Assembly (NCBI RefSeq): GCF_001592745.1
Contig: NZ_LUKD01000007.1
Span: forward strand, 27,567-91,566
DNA length: 64,000 bases
Reading direction: 5' to 3'
Origin: Bdellovibrio bacteriovorus
GTDB taxonomy: Bacteria > Bdellovibrionota > Bdellovibrionia > Bdellovibrionales > Bdellovibrionaceae
The notes beneath the pieces were generated by a model, which was given only the letters and a program-made list of their open reading frames with translations, ran no database searches and was not told the DNA's origin. A program made the position numbers and the translations under genes. The stretch's first letter is position 1. Every line of letters begins with the position of its first letter. Shown piece by piece: positions 59,182 to 64,000 of this stretch.

Positions 59182-62100
59182 CCAAACCACCTTCTGTCGT
59201 TTTATTCGCCTTCGCGGACTTAGTAACCTGATCCGCGATATAACCTAAAATTTCTGACAACTGAACACGATCCGCCCAGACATCCCATTTTTCACGTTTC
59301 CCCTTCCAGCTTAAGACGAAGCGAAGCTTTTCTTTGATCGTCTCTGGCGGTTTTCCATAGCGAAGGATGTAAGTGAACAGATCCAGAAGATCGGCTTCTT
59401 TGATCGTTCCACTTTCAATCTGTTCTTTAGCTAGCTCTAGCAGGATGCCCTTAAATGCGGGGAAGGCGTTCAAAGATTCCGGTGTATTGATCACGCCGTC
59501 TTTGTTTTTATCAAAACGCGCATAAATCATTTCGATATACTGAATCACGTGCGGAGCCAGCGAAATATCCTCAAGCAGCGCCATGTTCTTATCGTTGGGA
59601 ACATAGCCCGCAGCCTTAAAGATATTGTTCATGTAAATAGCCCATGAGTCTTTATCCGCAGCCTTTTGAAACTTCACATATTCAGGCATGGAGATCGCAG
59701 CCGCAGGCAAAGAATCTTTATAAGACGCTCGAGCACAGCTTAAGCTGACAAGCGCATCGTTTTTCACATCGGTATTTCCGTTAAAGCATTTCTTTATAAG
59801 CTCTTCACGCAACATCGAATTGATGTTTAAACCTGACCAAATCATGCCGATGAGGTCTGTCAATTCAGCATAAGAAGCCAACGTGCTGCCATCGGAATGA
59901 GGAACGAAAATATTTGCTTCACGGAAACGTGAAGATGCAAACGTCGTATTTTTAGAGTCGAGGATTCCCGCCTCCACCAACACTGGACGCAAAGCCATAA
60001 AGGCGCCTTGCACTTCTTCAAGGTTCACACCCTTATAGGTGTTCACTCGATCCGCCGTCCCTGCAAATGAACGAACAGCCAATCGACTGATCGCACGATA
60101 TAGATTCAATTGGCGAAGCGTTTTCGCCGTGTACTTCTGTTGCAGCTTGTTCGAGATCAAAACGCGCGACTCATTGTCCACTGTCAGCGGCACCGGACTT
60201 TGCACAGTCAAAAGAAGCTCATAAAGACCTGAAGCCAAGGGCTGTCTCGACATCGTAGAGACGGAGGCCTTCTTTAAAACCTCTTGAAGCTCTTTCGCTG
60301 AATAGCCCTCATCTTCGCGCCAATTTTCAGTCGTTTGAGCGATGAAAAGCTCGGTGTCCAACCACACTTGAAGTTCGTTACGCAGAACTTCCAAAGAAGA
60401 TAAGTTCAACGCATCGGGGACATGGCCTTCCAAGCGGCGCTCTGGGGCAGTCAAGATATTGTTCAAAACAACGCCCACGACTTGATCGATGGACTTCGGC
60501 TTCAGACCTTCTGGCAAAACTCCTAAATTGGACATGTGCTGGATTATTTTATTAATCTCGGCACGAGAAAACTGAGTTTCTTTTTTTGCGGCTAAAAGAT
60601 CACGAGCGATGTTGATACTTTGATTTGCAAAAATGGAAAGATAGCTGATCGTCAACGGCTTCTGGAACGACTGCTCTTTCAAGAAATAATCGTAATAAAG
60701 GAAGTCAGAGTAAAACCGCGCGGCAAATCCAAGAAGAACGCTCCAGTTGGCTTTTCTTAAAGAAGAATCGTTTCCACCCAGGATCATGTTTTTCACGTCG
60801 ATGATCATTGGCATGTAGTCCTTGATCATGTCTGCGTAACTTTCACCCTTTGGCGGATATAGTGCTTCTATTTCGCGAATCAAAGGTACGAGATCTTGAA
60901 GGTCATAAGCCCCCTCAAATAGCACCCCGGCTTCGCGCACCGTGGATTCGAGAACGAATTGAGACTCCATGAAAAGCTTCTGCGCTTCTTCATTTTCGTA
61001 AAGCTCAGGCTCCCACTCACGTCCATAAATAGAGTAATAAGGCAGGAACCGCTCGATGAGAATTTTAATGCGGCTGACTTTCAGGCGGGCCGTTTCAAAA
61101 TCCGTTGTCGTAAAGGAATCGACACTTCCACCAAAGAAGAGCTGCTTCACTTTCATCGCTTCAAAAACCAGATTGTTTGATACTTTGAAGTCGGGCCACA
61201 CCACTTGCAGGGTTTTTAAAAGATCATTGACCTCGTCACGAGAGACCACGCCTTCGGGTTTTTCAGCGACCAGATCCTGAAATACGGACAAGACGTCTTC
61301 GACCGTTCTGGAAAGATAAGAAAGACGGTACCCCGTCCCCGTTTCAGGCACTGACTTGATGAAGTAGTAATAACGAAGATATTGGATATAACCACGCGCG
61401 CCCAATAAAGCAAAACGACGCCATTCGCTGGGCGCTACATAGTTTTCATCGCCACCAGCCAAGGCCTTTTTAACTTTTAGAACGACGGGCATGTACTTCG
61501 CGATGGTCTTTGGGAAGTCCCACTTTTCATTAAAGAAGACACCCATTTGCTCCATCAAAACAACGAAGTCCGCAAGCTTATAACTACGACCATTGGATTC
61601 GATCAACGAAGCCAATGTGCGGGCAGCACTTTGAATTTCTTTATTCGCATCTTCGAAATAACGAACGTCTGATTGGATGTTGTTCGCTTCAGATACTGTC
61701 CAATTCAACGACAGCACCCGCATGTACGGAGTTAAATTCACCGTCATTTCACGGAAACTTCCAAAAAGCTTAATGATCTTATCGATCTCACCTTTTGAAA
61801 TATACTCAGCACTTCCGCCGACGAAGATCTGCTTCAGTTTCATCACTTCGACTTGCAGGCCGACAGGAATGGTTTCGTTTTTGGAAGCATCAAGGAAGTT
61901 TTTTTCTAAAAACGTCGCAAGCTCTTGAGACGTGTAGCGATCTGAAGAGTTCCCGCGCACATATCTTTTGAAAGTTTCAATCGCGGTTTCAGCACAATCC
62001 CAACCCGCAGCAACTTCAGCCTTCGTCGCCGTTCCGTCGATAAAGTTTTTTACGACAGGCTTCACTTCCGTTAAGCACTTCGTGCCGCCCAATTCGTGAC

Positions 62101-62206
62101 TCTCTGGCGGAGGTGGCGCTTCACCGACTTTTGAGTCACAGCCAACAAAGGCCCCTGCTGCCATAACGGCCACAGTGATAAGCTGCACACATTTTTTAGA
62201 AAACAT
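59135..62206 (-). CDS. EF-hand lipoprotein, cassette 2 (paralogue of 25936-28236)
   Basis: 1023-residue lipoprotein (lipobox AFVGC, Cys23). It contains the same repeats as the 766-residue paralogue, but twice: type A at about 121-140 and 350-368 (MK-x-K-Q-x-x-x-G-G) and type B at about 238-262 and 464-488 (YMP...VK...GG...W), i.e. a module of about 228 residues duplicated, which accounts for most of the length difference. A canonical EF-hand loop DKNKDGVINTPE lies near residue 900. The start codon is inside the end of the barrel gene (11-nt overlap). Probably calcium-dependent surface protein; function unknown. Confidence 0.78.
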   Translation of the reverse strand: MFSKKCVQLITVAVMAAGAFVGCDSKVGEAPPPPESHELGGTKCLTEVKPVVKNFIDGTATKAEVAAGWDCAETAIETFKRYVRGNSSDRYTSQELATFLEKNFLDASKNETIPVGLQVEVMKLKQIFVGGSAEYISKGEIDKIIKLFGSFREMTVNLTPYMRVLSLNWTVSEANNIQSDVRYFEDANKEIQSAARTLASLIESNGRSYKLADFVVLMEQMGVFFNEKWDFPKTIAKYMPVVLKVKKALAGGDENYVAPSEWRRFALLGARGYIQYLRYYYFIKSVPETGTGYRLSYLSRTVEDVLSVFQDLVAEKPEGVVSRDEVNDLLKTLQVVWPDFKVSNNLVFEAMKVKQLFFGGSVDSFTTTDFETARLKVSRIKILIERFLPYYSIYGREWEPELYENEEAQKLFMESQFVLESTVREAGVLFEGAYDLQDLVPLIREIEALYPPKGESYADMIKDYMPMIIDVKNMILGGNDSSLRKANWSVLLGFAARFYSDFLYYDYFLKEQSFQKPLTISYLSIFANQSINIARDLLAAKKETQFSRAEINKIIQHMSNLGVLPEGLKPKSIDQVVGVVLNNILTAPERRLEGHVPDALNLSSLEVLRNELQVWLDTELFIAQTTENWREDEGYSAKELQEVLKKASVSTMSRQPLASGLYELLLTVQSPVPLTVDNESRVLISNKLQQKYTAKTLRQLNLYRAISRLAVRSFAGTADRVNTYKGVNLEEVQGAFMALRPVLVEAGILDSKNTTFASSRFREANIFVPHSDGSTLASYAELTDLIGMIWSGLNINSMLREELIKKCFNGNTDVKNDALVSLSCARASYKDSLPAAAISMPEYVKFQKAADKDSWAIYMNNIFKAAGYVPNDKNMALLEDISLAPHVIQYIEMIYARFDKNKDGVINTPESLNAFPAFKGILLELAKEQIESGTIKEADLLDLFTYILRYGKPPETIKEKLRFVLSWKGKREKWDVWADRVQLSEILGYIADQVTKSAKANKTTEGGLVNPILSVNQPVQQSQ

Positions 62207-63629
62207 AAGTCATGCCCCCGTAGACACGGTCATTGGCGCGGTACTGGTTCAGGAAGCTTGAAGGATTGTGATTTTCATCCTGCACTCCCAGTACGTCTCC
62301 ACCAAGGACAACGGCCCACTTCTGATTGGGATAATAAAGGAACTCGGTATTCAACAAAGAACCCCGTTGGTCATAGTCATAGAGATATTTAAAACGAGTC
62401 ACAAATGGACGACGGAAGATCGAAGCCAACTGGCCTTCCACACGGAATGAAAGAGCATTGGTGAATTTCAAACGAGCGTCGAACAGCGTGAAGTCATCGG
62501 GCTTTCCATCGCTGCGGATATCCACAATGCCCCCACCTTCGACTTTCAAGTATTCAAGTTGGAAAGCCAAAGTGCGAGTCAGAATATTGTTCAATGAAAA
62601 ATCAATCGCCGCAGAATAAGCTTTCAAAGGCATAAGCTTTTGGATCGCCCAATCGGCGTCGGGACGTTTTTCCGTAGGTTCATCTTGAAGATAAGAAACA
62701 GAGGTCTTCACATTCTCGAAGGCGTACCCCATATCGACTGAGTAAAGATCGTGATATGTCAGATCTGGTGAAACCGTCACATCCACGCCGCCTTCTGAGG
62801 CGTCCATTTGAATTTTACGTTTTAGAATCAGTTCGTTGACGGGAAGATGACCGGCACTGGCAACAACCCAAGGACCGCGATCTTTACTTCCAAGGCGTCC
62901 CATCATAGCGACAGCGCCATTACCTACGAGCTTTGCAGTTTCCGGAATATCGAGCTCATAGACGATCTTGTTTACGCGGTTATTTAAAGCAAAATCTCTG
63001 GAAGGAGCCCGGTACCAGCGGCTGTCGGCCACCAAGCCCCCACCCTCCTCACGGATGTCAGGCCCCATGCTAGGAATAAACACAGGCGTTGCAAACGCCA
63101 CGACTTCCCAGCCACGCATATTGTAATCTGCAAAAAGACCGGTCAAACCTTGCTCGTCGGGACGAAGAGTGTCGATGGCAAACTTCGGCTGCCACAACCC
63201 CATTTGCCAGCGGCGATCCATTTCACTCCAGCCGTTTTTTTTGCGACCGGCATAGACCTTCAACGGCGTGTTTCCGTGATTGGCGATGTAAGCTTCATGC
63301 ACGACGAAATGAGACTGTCCACGACTGAAAAAAGTACCGCCAGAGATATCGGCTACCATGTCGACCCAAGAGGTCTCTTTAAGGGCGGAAAGTCGCGCGG
63401 AAAGAAGCTGACTGTATGTGAGGTTCGGAGTTTCAGGAATGGGTGTGAGGTACTGCATTCCCTCCATGCGGATTTGACCATAGACTTGCGCAGGCGTGGA
63501 ACGCTTCGGCTCTTCAATAGAGCTGACTCCCTCAGCTTGAAGATTCTTCAAGTTCAGGGTCTGAGTTTTCGCATGTGTGTTTACCGCAACGCTCGTCAGC
63601 ACCGCAGCAAGGTAGCTTCTTACCCTCAC
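62196..63629 (-). CDS. Outer-membrane beta-barrel protein, cassette 2 (paralogue of 28226-29584)
   Basis: 477 residues with signal peptide (VAVNTHA|K), amphipathic strands and a terminal GGMTYVF. It shares with the first cassette YAGRKKNGWSEMDRRWQMGLWQP, a QGLTGLFA segment, IPSMGP and the terminal NDRVYGGMTYVF, hence paralogous. Start is a GTG at 63629 with GAGGCGGAC upstream. Its stop lies 8 nt into the lipoprotein gene, as in cassette 1. Likely a channel or secretion pore for that lipoprotein or its ligand. Confidence 0.78.
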   Translation of the reverse strand: MRVRSYLAAVLTSVAVNTHAKTQTLNLKNLQAEGVSSIEEPKRSTPAQVYGQIRMEGMQYLTPIPETPNLTYSQLLSARLSALKETSWVDMVADISGGTFFSRGQSHFVVHEAYIANHGNTPLKVYAGRKKNGWSEMDRRWQMGLWQPKFAIDTLRPDEQGLTGLFADYNMRGWEVVAFATPVFIPSMGPDIREEGGGLVADSRWYRAPSRDFALNNRVNKIVYELDIPETAKLVGNGAVAMMGRLGSKDRGPWVVASAGHLPVNELILKRKIQMDASEGGVDVTVSPDLTYHDLYSVDMGYAFENVKTSVSYLQDEPTEKRPDADWAIQKLMPLKAYSAAIDFSLNNILTRTLAFQLEYLKVEGGGIVDIRSDGKPDDFTLFDARLKFTNALSFRVEGQLASIFRRPFVTRFKYLYDYDQRGSLLNTEFLYYPNQKWAVVLGGDVLGVQDENHNPSSFLNQYRANDRVYGGMTYVF

Positions 63630-63798
63630 GTCCGCCTCTGGCTTTTAGTCCAGTCGATAGAGAATAAGAAAAGGGCTCAAGAGTCAACGGAGCCCAGTGT
63701 CGAGGGGGTTCTTCTCGAATATAGAGGATCTCAGGGTAAAAAAACGTCGCCTTAATTGAAAATCTTACCCCTAAAAAAATACCAGGAACGGCCTCGAT

Positions 63799-64000
63799 TT
63801 AGAGTAAGTGTTCTAGAATCCAATGCGGGTCGTCAATGGGAATATCATGCCCGGCCCAAGGATGCATTGTGGGTTTTAGACCCCACTTCTCGCCGATCCG
63901 CAAAGTGCATTGCGGGGATACCAGCCGATCGCCATGACTTCCGAAAAGATGAATATCTCCGGGAGCCTCTTTGGGGAATTTGTACTTTGAAGCCGCCAAC
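63799..64000 (-). CDS. Alpha/beta-hydrolase, C-terminal part (cut by window edge)
   Basis: The 66 visible codons end with the hallmark of alpha/beta hydrolases: HLFGSHGDRLVSPQCT with the acid residue and MHPWAGHDIPIDDP with the catalytic His (AGHD), near a typical end. The frame is open to the last base, so the Ser nucleophile and most of the gene lie outside. The TTG at 63999 is not considered a start. Confidence 0.6.
   Translation of the reverse strand, partial: LAASKYKFPKEAPGDIHLFGSHGDRLVSPQCTLRIGEKWGLKPTMHPWAGHDIPIDDPHWILEHLL

Noticed and set aside
63150-63755. 201-codon plus-strand open frame
   Set aside because: Antisense to the cassette 2 barrel gene, Arg/His-rich shadow translation with no domain.
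1-64000. tRNA, rRNA, CRISPR arrays, prophage, integrase or intact insertion sequences
   Set aside because: Looked for characteristic motifs and repeats on both strands; none could be supported.

Overview
The window reads as chromosome of a Gram-negative predatory-type bacterium of the Bdellovibrio group. This is inferred from the density of Sec-exported lipoproteins and outer-membrane beta-barrels, a bacterial deoxyhypusine-synthase-like protein, lipid A/Kdo genes, a SpoIIE/STAS plus CheA-like signalling region and a sigma-28 type promoter. It is not proven, since no rRNA or marker tree was available. No rRNA, tRNA, CRISPR array, phage block or intact insertion sequence was seen, and gene density is very high.

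Layout. 1-3.6 kb: lysS (partial), class I fructose-bisphosphate aldolase, an Nfu Fe-S scaffold and a MATE exporter. 3.6-11 kb: a large Ig-like/FGE-like lipoprotein, an MHS-type MFS transporter, a Sec-exported degenerate UbiB/ABC1 kinase-like protein and a MOSC protein. 11-20 kb: a small XRE regulator coupled to a membrane protein, a deoxyhypusine-synthase-like enzyme, a methyltransferase, tcdA with a previously uncalled 49-residue membrane protein, TatD, DedA and an RluA-type pseudouridine synthase. 20-29.6 kb: outer-membrane proteins, an EEP-family lipoprotein, an RlmL-like methyltransferase and the first outer-membrane-protein/EF-hand-lipoprotein cassette. 29.7-45 kb: a heptosyltransferase-like gene and waaA, a solute-binding protein, a barrel plus giant lipoprotein pair, a FabMG-like protein, an RNase Z-like hydrolase, cardiolipin synthase and a P-loop ATPase. 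45-54 kb: a signalling block (REC-DUF4388, STAS, SpoIIE phosphatase, FecR/FN3 protein, PAS-Hpt-HATPase kinase). 54-64 kb: small secreted proteins, CheY, ChaN, rpmG-dcd, and a second outer-membrane-protein/EF-hand-lipoprotein cassette.

The most unusual signal is a pair of about 150-bp elements (20093-20255 and 40613-40759), each in a gap between convergent genes. Each has long perfect inverted arms (34 and 31 bp) that are unrelated in sequence between the copies. The arms enclose a homologous core that folds into the same three-way junction, with compensatory base changes in its helices. A second, distinct family of REP-like palindromes (539-571, 32035-32104) shares the end GAAGCAGG(C/T)ACCTTT, and one copy supplies the C-terminus of a neighbouring gene.

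Other notable points are the duplicated cassette, in which both copies join the two genes by the same 11-nt overlap; the exported UbiB-like protein that has lost the KxGQ glycine and the nucleotide-binding lysine; a STAS protein with Cys at the usual phosphoserine; and a Shine-Dalgarno-masking hairpin before a YcnI-like gene. Functions are assigned by motif recognition and family knowledge only; no database search was run.
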